From: an uncultured Actinomycetes bacterium
GTDB lineage: Bacteria > Actinomycetota > Actinomycetes > Nanopelagicales > Nanopelagicaceae
Assembly: GCA_903922325.1 (NCBI GenBank)
Contig: CAIXTG010000203.1
Location: forward strand, 1-19,423
DNA length: 19,423 nucleotides
Reading direction: 5' to 3'
Shown: one piece after another, positions 7,704 through 15,608 of the stretch
Layout of the letters: each line of letters starts with the position of its first letter
Position numbering within the stretch: the first letter of the stretch is position 1
Position numbers and translations under genes: made by a program
Notes under the pieces: model-generated
What the model was told of the DNA's origin: nothing
What the model saw: only the letters and a program-made list of their open reading frames with translations
Database searches by the model: none

Positions 7704-9196
7704 TGAGTAATGAAGAGATCAAGAATCTTTACTTAGATTCTTACCACCGCAGTAACTTCTTTATTGGTGGCGAATGGGTCACCCCTAATTCAAAGAACAT
7801 AATCGAAATCATTAGCCCGAGTACTGAAGAGCTAATTGGCCAAGTACCAGATGCGAATACAGCTGATATTGATCTCGCCGTAAGAGCTGCCAGTGCCGCC
7901 TTTACGAAAAAGAATAGCTGGAGCACTTGGCCAGTTAGCGAGCGCACCAAAGTTATGCGTAAGTTTGCCGATATTTTGGAAGCTAAACACCAAGAACTTT
8001 CTATTTTGTACGCTCACGAACTCGGCCGGCCATATAAGCCAACTGTTTCACGCCCCAGTCGACCTGCTGAGCTGCTTAGGTATTACGCAGATTTAGCGGA
8101 ACAAATTGAGTTAGATCAATTGCGGCCGATACCCGCTTTACAAAACCCCGGAAGCGTCAAAAGTTCTTCAGTTAAATTGGAATCTCGTGGTGTAACTGCA
8201 GTCATCGTGCCTTACAACGGCACTCTTGAAATGGGAATGTTTAAAATTGGCCCGACTTTGGCACTTGGCGGTACCGTAGTTTTAAAACCTAGCCCACAAT
8301 CACCCCTTGAAGGTTATGTATTTGCCGAAGCTGCCATAGAAGCGGGTTTCCCGGCTGGTGTTATAAATGTATTACCAGGTTCTCGCGAAGCAGGTGAGGC
8401 GTTAGTAGCTCATAGCGAAGTTGGAATTGTTGGTTTCACTGGTTCCACTGCAACCGGAAAAGCAATTGCTAAAACATGTGCTGAATCTTTCACGCCAACC
8501 ATTCTTGAACTTGGTGGTAAGTCAGCTGCGGTGTTGCTTGAAGATGTAGATGTAGCGACATTTGCCAAGAATCTGCCTTACTTAGGCTTCACATTTACTG
8601 GCCAGAATTGTTTTATCCATTCGCGCGTAATTGTTAATAAGAATAGATATAGCGAAGTTTTAGATTCCATCTGCGAATCAGCTGCCACAATCAATGTGGG
8701 TGATCCTTTTGACGATACAACTCATAACGGCCCATTAATTAGTCAGGCGCATAGAGATAAAGTTGAAAGTTATATTGCCTCTGGAATTTCAGAAGGTGCG
8801 CGAGTTGCCTTTGGTGGAAATCGACCAGAACACCTAAATAAAGGCTGGTATTTAAACCCGACAATATTTGCTGAAGCAACAAATCAAATGCGTATTAGCC
8901 GGGAAGAGATCTTTGGCCCGGTAATTTCAGTTATTAAAGCCGAAAATGATCAAGCTGCGATCGAGATCGCAAATGATTCTGAGTTTGGTTTAGCTGGTTC
9001 AGTCTGGTCAAATGATGAAGTTCAGGCCCGTGAAGTGGCTGATCAAATTGATACCGGTTCAATCGGTATTAACTGCTTCGGGTTTAATACTTCAGCACCA
9101 TTTGGTGGGCGCAAAAATAGTGGAATCGGAACTGAACTGGGCCTGGAAGGCTTTTTGGCTTATGCAAAGTACAAGTCAACGCATTACACACATTGA
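7703..9196 (+). CDS. NAD(P)-dependent aldehyde dehydrogenase 2
   Basis: This second ALDH of 497 residues is only moderately similar to its neighbour, so it is not a recent duplicate. The catalytic residues are present: Asn172, Glu269 in LELGGKS, and Cys303 in GQNCFIHS. The usual PWN motif reads PYN (VPYNGTLEM), and the segment after it (LEMGMFKIGPTLALGG) fits the group related to betaine-aldehyde and geranial dehydrogenases. EEIFGPV and PFGGRKNSGIG close the fold. It has a longer N-terminus than dehydrogenase 1. It starts by a TAATG coupling and ends one base from the convergent VOC gene. Two distinct dehydrogenases side by side suggest two aldehyde intermediates or a dialdehyde. Confidence 0.92.
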   Translation: MSNEEIKNLYLDSYHRSNFFIGGEWVTPNSKNIIEIISPSTEELIGQVPDANTADIDLAVRAASAAFTKKNSWSTWPVSERTKVMRKFADILEAKHQELSILYAHELGRPYKPTVSRPSRPAELLRYYADLAEQIELDQLRPIPALQNPGSVKSSSVKLESRGVTAVIVPYNGTLEMGMFKIGPTLALGGTVVLKPSPQSPLEGYVFAEAAIEAGFPAGVINVLPGSREAGEALVAHSEVGIVGFTGSTATGKAIAKTCAESFTPTILELGGKSAAVLLEDVDVATFAKNLPYLGFTFTGQNCFIHSRVIVNKNRYSEVLDSICESAATINVGDPFDDTTHNGPLISQAHRDKVESYIASGISEGARVAFGGNRPEHLNKGWYLNPTIFAEATNQMRISREEIFGPVISVIKAENDQAAIEIANDSEFGLAGSVWSNDEVQAREVADQIDTGSIGINCFGFNTSAPFGGRKNSGIGTELGLEGFLAYAKYKSTHYTH

Positions 9197-9197
9197 A

Positions 9198-10022
9198 TTA
9201 ATAAGGCATAACTTCTAACAACGCATTATCTGGAAGTGTAATTATCGTTACCTCAGAGACTTCGCCTCGCACAGTCACAACACTTATTCCAGGCGGTAGG
9301 TTGCCGAAAAGTTTTTTTCGTTGCCTACCCTCGATCGGTAGCTGATCAATCTCAATGGCATTTCGGCCAGCTAATTGTACCGAACTCAATCTATGCAACG
9401 TATCTAGCGGTTTCTCATAAACTCTATTGATTACCCTGATTGCTACTTCACGATCACTAGCCCGGCGCACTTCGAAATTTGATTCTAGAACTTCGCGAGA
9501 TTTTTCTAAATCTGATGCACCAAGCACGCAGATGAAGATGCTGCCCGACTCTTTTGACACATCGGGTAGTTCAAAATTAGGAACTTCACTCAAAATCTGG
9601 GTTATGTAAACAACTTCACCATTTATTCCAGCTAGTTGTGCTGCAATCAAAGGCAATGGTTTGGCTGTTCCAGATAATGGCACTGCTTCATTAAGAACTG
9701 CAAAGCCGGCCTCAACTGCCTGAGCCACATACTTGTGAACATCATCGACACAAATCTCTAGAGCACTCCAACCAAATGTTCTAAGCGGCATGGGATTTTC
9801 ATAAACTTTAGATTCAATAAACCTCACGCCACCATTTATGCCGCAAACCTCAAGAACTCGGGCACCAATGAGATTTGTAGCTTGCCATCGGCTGGCATCA
9901 TCAGCACTCAGTAAATATTCAGGGCTCTTGACCTGCCATCCAAATGCTGAGATATACATAGCCGCTGATTTCGACAGATCATGAGTCAAAATTGTTACGG
10001 TATCGATTGGGCCAATTTTCAC
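9198..10022 (-). CDS. Two-module VOC (glyoxalase/dioxygenase-fold) protein
   Basis: This 274-residue protein appears to be two VOC modules (about residues 1-135 and 142-274). The first begins IDTVTILTHDLSKSAAMYISAFGW, matching the usual VOC opening in which an aligned His is expected; here the position is Thr. Later strands carry SALEICVDD and GEVVYITQIL, with Glu residues that could be remaining ligands. The second module opens GSIFICVLGASDLEKSREVL and also lacks the opening His. The protein may be an extradiol-dioxygenase-like or isomerase relative with an altered or absent metal site, or a binding protein. It is divergent from the ABC operon and convergent with the aldehyde dehydrogenases, with no room for a dedicated terminator. 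A role in the same pathway is likely from position. Confidence 0.75.
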   Translation of the reverse strand: MKIGPIDTVTILTHDLSKSAAMYISAFGWQVKSPEYLLSADDASRWQATNLIGARVLEVCGINGGVRFIESKVYENPMPLRTFGWSALEICVDDVHKYVAQAVEAGFAVLNEAVPLSGTAKPLPLIAAQLAGINGEVVYITQILSEVPNFELPDVSKESGSIFICVLGASDLEKSREVLESNFEVRRASDREVAIRVINRVYEKPLDTLHRLSSVQLAGRNAIEIDQLPIEGRQRKKLFGNLPPGISVVTVRGEVSEVTIITLPDNALLEVMPY

Positions 10023-10062
10023 GCTTTAACTCTATAACTAGTGACAGATAATGGTTCTGTTT

Positions 10063-10096
10063 ATTTGTTTCAAATCGTTATATTAATTGATGCAAT
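10063..10096. promoter_or_regulatory. Two adjacent TTG-N3-CAA dyads in the divergent control region
   Basis: ATTTG-TTT-CAAAT (10063-10075) and ATTG-ATG-CAAT (10086-10096) are perfect small dyads whose centres lie 22 bases apart, about two helical turns. They share the TTG-N3-CAA core seen at 2864-2872 upstream of operon 1. They may be operator half-pairs for a regulator controlling the VOC gene and the ABC operon. No protein is assigned. Confidence 0.35.
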
Positions 10097-10132
10097 AGAG
10101 TCGTTTTCGCTGTTCTGCAGACTGGAATTTCG

Positions 10133-10138
10133 TTGACT
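10133..10138 (+). promoter_or_regulatory. Possible -35 element of the ABC operon
   Basis: TTGACT is a near-consensus -35 hexamer located 62 bases before the binding-protein start. No good -10 lies 16-18 bases downstream (best CAAAGT at 10156-10161), so the promoter assignment is tentative. Confidence 0.3.
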
Positions 10139-10144
10139 TTCTGA

Positions 10145-10167
10145 GCGTGTTATAGCAAAGTACACGC
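10145..10167. promoter_or_regulatory. Inverted repeat in the leader of the ABC operon
   Basis: GCGTGT (10145-10150) and ACACGC (10162-10167) are perfect 6-bp arms around an 11-base AT-rich spacer, just downstream of the TTGACT hexamer. An operator over the -10 region or a small leader hairpin are both possible. Confidence 0.3.
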
Positions 10168-10199
10168 AACCGTACGTAGGTATGACCTAAGGAGAGCAA

Positions 10200-11723
10200 A
10201 TGCGTCACAAGAAAATTCTGAGCGCCACATTATCAATTGCCCTTTCGGCATTGATGATTGGAGTCAGCCAGGCACCAGTTAGTGCCGCAACGAGCACAAT
10301 CACAATTGCGGTACCTGGGCTTCCACCAAGTCAGGGAAACCCATTTAAAGAAGGTCCAGGAACTCCTGGTATTCACACCTACGCAGCCATCTTCGATGCG
10401 CTTACTCGTGTAGACGATAAGGGAATTGTTCGTGCTCGTCTTGCTACATATTGGAAGACTATAAACAGCACAACATGGCGTTTCACTTTGCGCGAAGACG
10501 TTAAGTTTTCTAATGGCGAAGCATTTAATGCTGATGCAGTGAATGACACTATTGATTTCTTAGTTAGCGCAGATGGTCGCAAAACAACCATCGGCTCAAC
10601 TGAACTTCCAGAGCTAACTGGCGCAAAGAAAGTTAGCGAGTTTGTTGTGGACATCACGACTAAGACTCCAGATGCAATCTTGCCTGCCAAGCTCGCAGCT
10701 CTATACATAGTTGCTCCAAAAGCTTGGAAGGCTGCTGGACAAGATGTATTCGCTAAAGCACCAATTGGTACCGGTCCTTACAAGGTAGATTCAATTACAA
10801 CTACCCGAATTGAAATGAGCGCGTTCACTGGTTCATGGCGTGAGCCAAAGGCAGACAAGCTAGTAATTATTCCGCTAGCTGATGCTGCTTCACGTTTACA
10901 GGCACTTCAATCAGGTCAAGTAAATATGGTCGCCGGTATTAACCCAGATCAAATTGCAGCTGCTAAGAAGTCAAAAGCAACAGTGATTTCAATTCCAGCA
11001 CCACAAGTTATGTCATTGGCATACAACGTTGTAGGTGGCGGAGCAGTTAAAGACGTTCGCGTTCGCCAAGCACTTAACTACGCGGTAGATAAGGAAGCAA
11101 TTGCTAACGGTCTGCTTGCTGGTAAAGGCAAGGCAGCCACACAAGGTGTAACCCCTTCTGTATTGGGTTATAACAAGGCTGTTCAGGGCTATCCATATGA
11201 CCCTGCAAAGGCTAAAGAACTTCTTGCTGCAGCTGGCTACGAAAAGGGCCTAACAATTAACGCTGATATCACTGTTGGTTCATTCCCATCAGATAACTTG
11301 ATCTATCAATCAGTTAAGTCAGACCTTGCCAAAGTTGGCGTTACCTTGAACTACACCACTATTACTTTCGCTCAGTGGTTACCTCAGTACAACGCAAACA
11401 GCTGGAAGGGTGAAGCATTTGGACTTTCATGGAACTCTGCTCCACGTGGAGATGCCTCACGTCCATATGCAATCTTCGTATGTAAGCCAGTAGGCGCGTT
11501 CTACTGCAACGCTGAAGAAGATGCCCTTGTTAAGAAGTCAAATACTGAACTTAATGCGGCAAAGCGCCTTGCAATTCTGAAGGAAATTGCAGTGAAGGTA
11601 ACTGCAAGTGCTCCAGCGTTGTATATCGTTGAGCAGATTGATCTTTACGCAGTCGGTAAGGGCGTAAAGGGATTCTCAGCTGCTAACCGTTTAATCGCAT
11701 ACGAAAATATCTACGTAAGATAG
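10200..11723 (+). CDS. ABC transporter substrate-binding protein, dipeptide/oligopeptide family (SBP_bac_5)
   Basis: This 507-residue family-5 solute-binding protein captures the substrate outside the membrane and delivers it to the permeases encoded downstream. A signal peptide spans residues 1-29 or so: MRHKK, a hydrophobic core, then APVSA before AATST, fitting signal peptidase I. There is no lipobox Cys, unusual for a Gram-positive binding protein, which normally needs a lipid anchor. Family marks include WRFTLREDVKFSNGE (about residues 91-105), GTGPYKV and VRQALNYAVDK. The start has an excellent ribosome site, AAGGAG at 10189-10194. A long hairpin follows the stop, consistent with higher expression than the permeases. 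Family 5 proteins bind peptides, opines, nickel chelates and other compounds, so the substrate remains open. Confidence 0.92.
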   Translation: MRHKKILSATLSIALSALMIGVSQAPVSAATSTITIAVPGLPPSQGNPFKEGPGTPGIHTYAAIFDALTRVDDKGIVRARLATYWKTINSTTWRFTLREDVKFSNGEAFNADAVNDTIDFLVSADGRKTTIGSTELPELTGAKKVSEFVVDITTKTPDAILPAKLAALYIVAPKAWKAAGQDVFAKAPIGTGPYKVDSITTTRIEMSAFTGSWREPKADKLVIIPLADAASRLQALQSGQVNMVAGINPDQIAAAKKSKATVISIPAPQVMSLAYNVVGGGAVKDVRVRQALNYAVDKEAIANGLLAGKGKAATQGVTPSVLGYNKAVQGYPYDPAKAKELLAAAGYEKGLTINADITVGSFPSDNLIYQSVKSDLAKVGVTLNYTTITFAQWLPQYNANSWKGEAFGLSWNSAPRGDASRPYAIFVCKPVGAFYCNAEEDALVKKSNTELNAAKRLAILKEIAVKVTASAPALYIVEQIDLYAVGKGVKGFSAANRLIAYENIYVR

Positions 11724-11769
11724 ATATTGCTGGGCGGTTTCCAAATCGCCAACTTCTTTACAGTTTAGA

Positions 11770-11807
11770 ATGTGAACCGGGCTTTCCTTAGGAAGCCCGG
11801 TTCACAT
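11770..11807 (+). terminator. Strong intercistronic hairpin after the binding-protein gene
   Basis: Perfect 15-bp arms (11770-11784 and 11793-11807, core GAACCGGGCTT / AAGCCCGGTTC) enclose an 8-base loop. No T-run follows; the sequence continues AACTGAAAGG, which is the ribosome site of the next gene. It is better read as a partial terminator or as an mRNA 3'-end stabiliser for the binding-protein transcript than as a full terminator. Confidence 0.8.
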
Positions 11808-11825
11808 AACTGAAAGGCATAAATT

Positions 11826-12758
11826 TTGAAGGTAAGGTTGAAAGCAGTCGGTTCTCGACTACTTCAGTTAATAGTTTTGCTGGGGACCATTTCGACCACC
11901 CTATTTTTATTGCTTCGCTTATCTGGTGACCCAGCCATTTTGTTAGCTGGCGAAGGTGCAAGTCCAGAAACGATCGATGCCATTAGAGCCGATTATGGAT
12001 TTGATAAGTCACTTCTGCAGCAATACCTAATGTTTATTTGGGATATCGCGCGTTTAGATTTCGGTAGATCTCTAGTCAATTCACAACCAGCACTTGGTTT
12101 CGTTCTCCAATATCTACCTTCAACTCTGCACTTAACTTTCTTGGCGGTTTTCTTTAACTCAATAATCGCTATTCCAGCTGGTGTTTGGCTTGGTGCTAAG
12201 CCAACCCAACGTCGCCGCAAGGTATTAAGCACAATTGTCAGCGTTGCTCAGGGCACGCCGGCATATGTAATCGGCCTTCTGCTTATCCAGATCTTCTCGG
12301 TTTGGCTTGGTTGGTTGCCTTCGATTGCTGGCACTGGCACTTGGGCTTGGGTTCTACCCACAGCCACACTTTCATTCGCTCTTGCTCCGAACTTAATTCG
12401 CGTGGTCGCGGCAAGTGTTGAAGATACGACTCGGCAAGATTATTACCGAACTGCTAAAGCTAACGGCGCCGCACCGAATGTCTTATTGATCAAGCATTCG
12501 CTACCTAATGCTTTGCTCTCAACCACATCATTACTTGGTGCGCAATTCGCTTTCTTGCTTTCTGGAGCACTTATTACGGAATACATTTTCGCTTGGCCAG
12601 GCCTGGGATTAATTCTGGTGCAGTCAATTACAAATTTGGATTTTCCAACAATTCAAGCAACGGTTTTCGTTGTCGCGTATTTAGTTTTTATAGTTAATTT
12701 AATTATGGACCAAGTTTTTAGATTAGCTGACCCGAGATTGCGCAGAAGTCAGTTATGA
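11826..12758 (+). CDS. ABC transporter permease, DppB type
   Basis: This 310-residue BPD_transp_1 membrane protein has the DppB/OppB plan: an N-terminal helix (LLQLIVLLGTISTTLFLLLRL), an external region with LLAGEGASPETIDAIRADYG, then five further helices. The cytoplasmic EAA-type loop that contacts the ATPase is visible in VEDTTRQDYYRTAKANGA (about residues 198-215). It forms the transmembrane pore with the DppC-type protein. The start is TTG at 11826 with GAAAGG (11812-11817) 8 bases upstream; no ATG fits the N-terminal helix. It begins 18 bases after the hairpin and overlaps the next gene by 4 bases. No sign of damage. Confidence 0.92.
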   Translation: MKVRLKAVGSRLLQLIVLLGTISTTLFLLLRLSGDPAILLAGEGASPETIDAIRADYGFDKSLLQQYLMFIWDIARLDFGRSLVNSQPALGFVLQYLPSTLHLTFLAVFFNSIIAIPAGVWLGAKPTQRRRKVLSTIVSVAQGTPAYVIGLLLIQIFSVWLGWLPSIAGTGTWAWVLPTATLSFALAPNLIRVVAASVEDTTRQDYYRTAKANGAAPNVLLIKHSLPNALLSTTSLLGAQFAFLLSGALITEYIFAWPGLGLILVQSITNLDFPTIQATVFVVAYLVFIVNLIMDQVFRLADPRLRRSQL

Positions 12759-13639
12759 GCCAAGATTCAAAAGATTTAGTCACTCCGATTACACGACGGA
12801 AAATGTTTAAGAGCAAGAATAAGTCTTTAGCAACTTTAAGAATTAGTGCTTCTATTTTGGCAGCACTATTCATCATTGCTATTTTCCAACCTTTCTTCTA
12901 CACCGTAGATCCTGCTGCTTCTGATCTCACCTTGCGTTTACAATCACCAAGTCTTGATGGTGCATTGCTAGGAACTGATGCACTTGGCCAAGATGTTTAT
13001 TCACGCGTAATCGCTGGCTTTAGATGGTCACTAGGTATTGGCACCGTTGGAACTTTGCTTGGTTGTCTAATCGGAATCACACTTGGTGTTAGCGCTGCGT
13101 GGAATCGCAAGCGACTTCGCATCGTCTTGAGCCGAGTGATTGATATTGGAATTTCATTTCCTTATTTGATTATCGCGGTAACTATTGTGACTGTCGTGGG
13201 GCGTGGTTTCTGGCCGCTAGCCCTTACTTTAGGCTTAGTTTGCTGGCCTACCATTGCTCGAATTGTTTATGCTGAAACCCTAACTTTGCGCGAACGCGAG
13301 TATGTAACCGCGGCTCGACTCTTTGGAATCGGCAGCATTCGCTCGATCTTCACTCATATTTTGCCAGCGCTTCGACCAACTATTCAGGTAGTTGCAGCTT
13401 TCACTTTCGCCGAGTTACTAATTGCCGAAAGCGGGCTATCTTTCCTTGGCTTAGGTGCACCACTTGGCACGCCAACGTGGGGAAATATGCTCAATGAGTC
13501 GCGCCTCTATATGGAAAGCGCACCCTGGATGATGTTTGGTCCAGTAACTGCAATCATCGTGACGATATTTACGGCCAATCTTTTGGGTGAAGGCTTAAAT
13601 GCCCGAGAGCATTCAAGAAGTACGCGGGTATCTCAATGA
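12755..13639 (+). CDS. ABC transporter permease, DppC type
   Basis: This 294-residue second permease has the DppC/OppC plan: a cytoplasmic N-terminal tail of about 25 residues, helix 1 (LRISASILAALFIIAIFQPF), the LLGTDALGQDVYSRVIAG segment characteristic of the family, and five more helices. The EAA-type loop is LREREYVTAARLFGIG. The late SGLSFLGLGAPLGTPTWGNML signature is also typical. It pairs with the DppB-type permease. The ATGA overlap upstream and the ATGA overlap downstream with the first ATPase gene indicate coupled translation. Confidence 0.92.
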   Translation: MSQDSKDLVTPITRRKMFKSKNKSLATLRISASILAALFIIAIFQPFFYTVDPAASDLTLRLQSPSLDGALLGTDALGQDVYSRVIAGFRWSLGIGTVGTLLGCLIGITLGVSAAWNRKRLRIVLSRVIDIGISFPYLIIAVTIVTVVGRGFWPLALTLGLVCWPTIARIVYAETLTLREREYVTAARLFGIGSIRSIFTHILPALRPTIQVVAAFTFAELLIAESGLSFLGLGAPLGTPTWGNMLNESRLYMESAPWMMFGPVTAIIVTIFTANLLGEGLNAREHSRSTRVSQ

Positions 13640-14601
13640 TTAATACCGCGACCAACGCAATTGAAATTAAGAATTTAGTCGTAAGTTTTCCTACGCCAGC
13701 TGGTTATTCGGCTGTTGTTCGTGGAATTAACTTAACCATTAATCCGGGCGATCGCGTAGCAATCGTGGGCGAGTCAGGCTCTGGCAAAACCATGATGGGC
13801 TTGAGCATGTTGGGCATTCAGCCAACTGCTGCAAAAGTTGAAGGTGAAATATTAATTGGTGATGTAAACATGGTCACCGCTGCAGATGCAGTAGCTCGCA
13901 AGTTGCGCGGAAACTACATCTCAATGGTTTTCCAAGAACCACTTACTTCACTTAACCCGGTGCGCACAATTTCTAGCCAGTTATCTGAGTCGGTCAGACG
14001 CCACAACTCAATTAGTAAAAAAGAAGCTGAAGCCAGAGTTCTTGCAGTATTAACTGCAGTTGGAATTCCAGCCCCAAAAGAGCGCATGAAGTCATATCCA
14101 CATCAACTATCTGGCGGACTAAGACAGCGCGTAATGATCGCACTTGCACTTATCAATAAGCCGCAATTGGTAGTAGCTGATGAACCTACAACAGCGCTAG
14201 ATGCCACGATTCAAGCCCAGATTCTTGATCTTTTACGTAGTGGAATGGGCGATGCGGCGCTAATGCTAATCACCCACGATCTAGCTGTGGCCGCAGATGT
14301 ATGTAATCGCATTGTGGTTATGTATGCCGGCAACATTGTTGAACAAGGCCCAGTTGCTGAGATCTTAAGTAATCCAAAGCATCCGTACACCCGTGGTTTG
14401 CTATCTGCGATTCCTAAATTTGATCAGGCACGACCAGCGCTTAATCCGATTCCTGGTGCACCGCCAACTATTTCCGAAGTAGTGCCAGGTTGCCGTTTCG
14501 CATCTCGTTGTTCTTATGCCGATGCGCAATGCACCGCTTCCGAACCAGAGTTCATTAATAACATCGCCTGTTTTCATCCAGTGACAGGAGCGGTCAAGTG
14601 A
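13636..14601 (+). CDS. ABC transporter ATP-binding protein, DppD type
   Basis: This 321-residue ATPase has Walker A GESGSGKT, a Q-loop in SMVFQEPLTSLNP, the ABC signature LSGGLRQR, Walker B LVVADEPTTALD and the switch His in LITHDLAV. The C-terminal oligo_HPY extension has a Cys-x5-Cys-x6-Cys cluster plus a later Cys (CRFASRC...C, then AC near the end). In mycobacterial Dpp importers this region has been reported to hold an iron-sulfur cluster; whether that applies here is inferred. The protein powers import on the cytoplasmic side as a heterodimer with the next gene product. It overlaps both neighbours by 4 bases. Confidence 0.92.
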   Translation: MINTATNAIEIKNLVVSFPTPAGYSAVVRGINLTINPGDRVAIVGESGSGKTMMGLSMLGIQPTAAKVEGEILIGDVNMVTAADAVARKLRGNYISMVFQEPLTSLNPVRTISSQLSESVRRHNSISKKEAEARVLAVLTAVGIPAPKERMKSYPHQLSGGLRQRVMIALALINKPQLVVADEPTTALDATIQAQILDLLRSGMGDAALMLITHDLAVAADVCNRIVVMYAGNIVEQGPVAEILSNPKHPYTRGLLSAIPKFDQARPALNPIPGAPPTISEVVPGCRFASRCSYADAQCTASEPEFINNIACFHPVTGAVK

Positions 14602-15587
14602 GCCCTGATAAGAAACTAATTAACGCCGTTGATCTGTCGGTAACTTTCAAAGTGCCATCAGGCTCGCTTCGCGCAGTTGATACCGTTTCATTTTATGTAA
14701 ATGCTGGCGAAACCGTGGCAATCGTAGGCGAGTCTGGTTCAGGCAAGACAACGCTGGCACTTTCGTTAATGCGAGCTTATGCACCAACTTCTGGAAACTT
14801 ATTCTTTGAAGACGAAGACATTACCCACTTATCTGAAAAAGCGCTAAAGGATTTCCGCAAGAAAGTGCAGATGGTTTTCCAGGATCCATATTCAAGCCTG
14901 GATCCACGTATGACAGTTTCGCAAGTAATTGCTGAACCACTGCGCGCTCACTTTAAGTTAAGTGCAAATGAGCGCGATGAAAAAGCTGGCGAATCATTAA
15001 AGGCGGTCGGCTTAAGCCCTGATTTCTTAAATCGCAGAGCGAGCCAGTTCTCAGGTGGGCAACGTCAACGTATTGCAATTGCACGCGCTCTTGCGCTTGA
15101 TCCAAAAGTTTTAGTTGCCGATGAACCAGTATCAGCCCTTGATGTTTCGACCCAAGCCCAGATAGTTAATCTGCTGCAAAGCATTCAAGAAGAGCGAAAT
15201 ATCTCTTACATCTTAGTTTCGCATGATCTACGCCTGGTTTATCACTTAGCTACCCGGGTAGTTGTTATGTACTTAGGCAAAGTTGTCGAAGAAGGCGCTT
15301 GCGATGACGTTGTGGCAAACCCACAACATCCATATACCGCAGCTCTTCTTTCAGCAGTGCCAGCGCTAGATGAAGCATCTCGTCGTGATCGCATTGTGCT
15401 AAATGGCGCACCACCTTCACCAATTGCGCGCCCAACTGGTTGTTCATTTCATCCACGTTGTCCAATCGCGCGTCCAGAGTGCAGTACCAATACGCCTGAA
15501 CTACAAACTATGCCAAATGGTCGCAAAGTTGCCTGTTTCTATCCAGGTGAATTGCAACCACATATCAGTTTTACTTCATCGAAATAA
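14598..15587 (+). CDS. ABC transporter ATP-binding protein, DppF type
   Basis: This 329-residue partner ATPase starts with GTG at 14598 overlapping the previous stop (GTGA). Walker A GESGSGKT, Q-loop MVFQDPYSSLDP, signature FSGGQRQR, Walker B LVADEPVSALD and H-loop LVSHDLRL are all intact. The oligo_HPY tail carries GCSFHPRC...C and a last VACFYP Cys, the same Cys-x5-Cys-x6-Cys spacing as in its partner. With both ATPases and both permeases intact, the importer is complete. A cupin gene follows after 21 bases with its own strong ribosome site. Confidence 0.93.
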   Translation: MSPDKKLINAVDLSVTFKVPSGSLRAVDTVSFYVNAGETVAIVGESGSGKTTLALSLMRAYAPTSGNLFFEDEDITHLSEKALKDFRKKVQMVFQDPYSSLDPRMTVSQVIAEPLRAHFKLSANERDEKAGESLKAVGLSPDFLNRRASQFSGGQRQRIAIARALALDPKVLVADEPVSALDVSTQAQIVNLLQSIQEERNISYILVSHDLRLVYHLATRVVVMYLGKVVEEGACDDVVANPQHPYTAALLSAVPALDEASRRDRIVLNGAPPSPIARPTGCSFHPRCPIARPECSTNTPELQTMPNGRKVACFYPGELQPHISFTSSK

Positions 15588-15608
15588 TTGAAGAACTAGG
15601 AGCCGCAA

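Noticed and set aside
10023..10199. Hidden small gene in the gap upstream of the ABC operon
   Set aside because: No open frame with a start and ribosome site of useful length is visible on either strand; the stretch looks regulatory.
11724..11825. Riboswitch or small RNA between the binding-protein and permease genes
   Set aside because: Apart from the single hairpin there is no multi-helix structure or known aptamer pattern, and the space is only about 100 bases.
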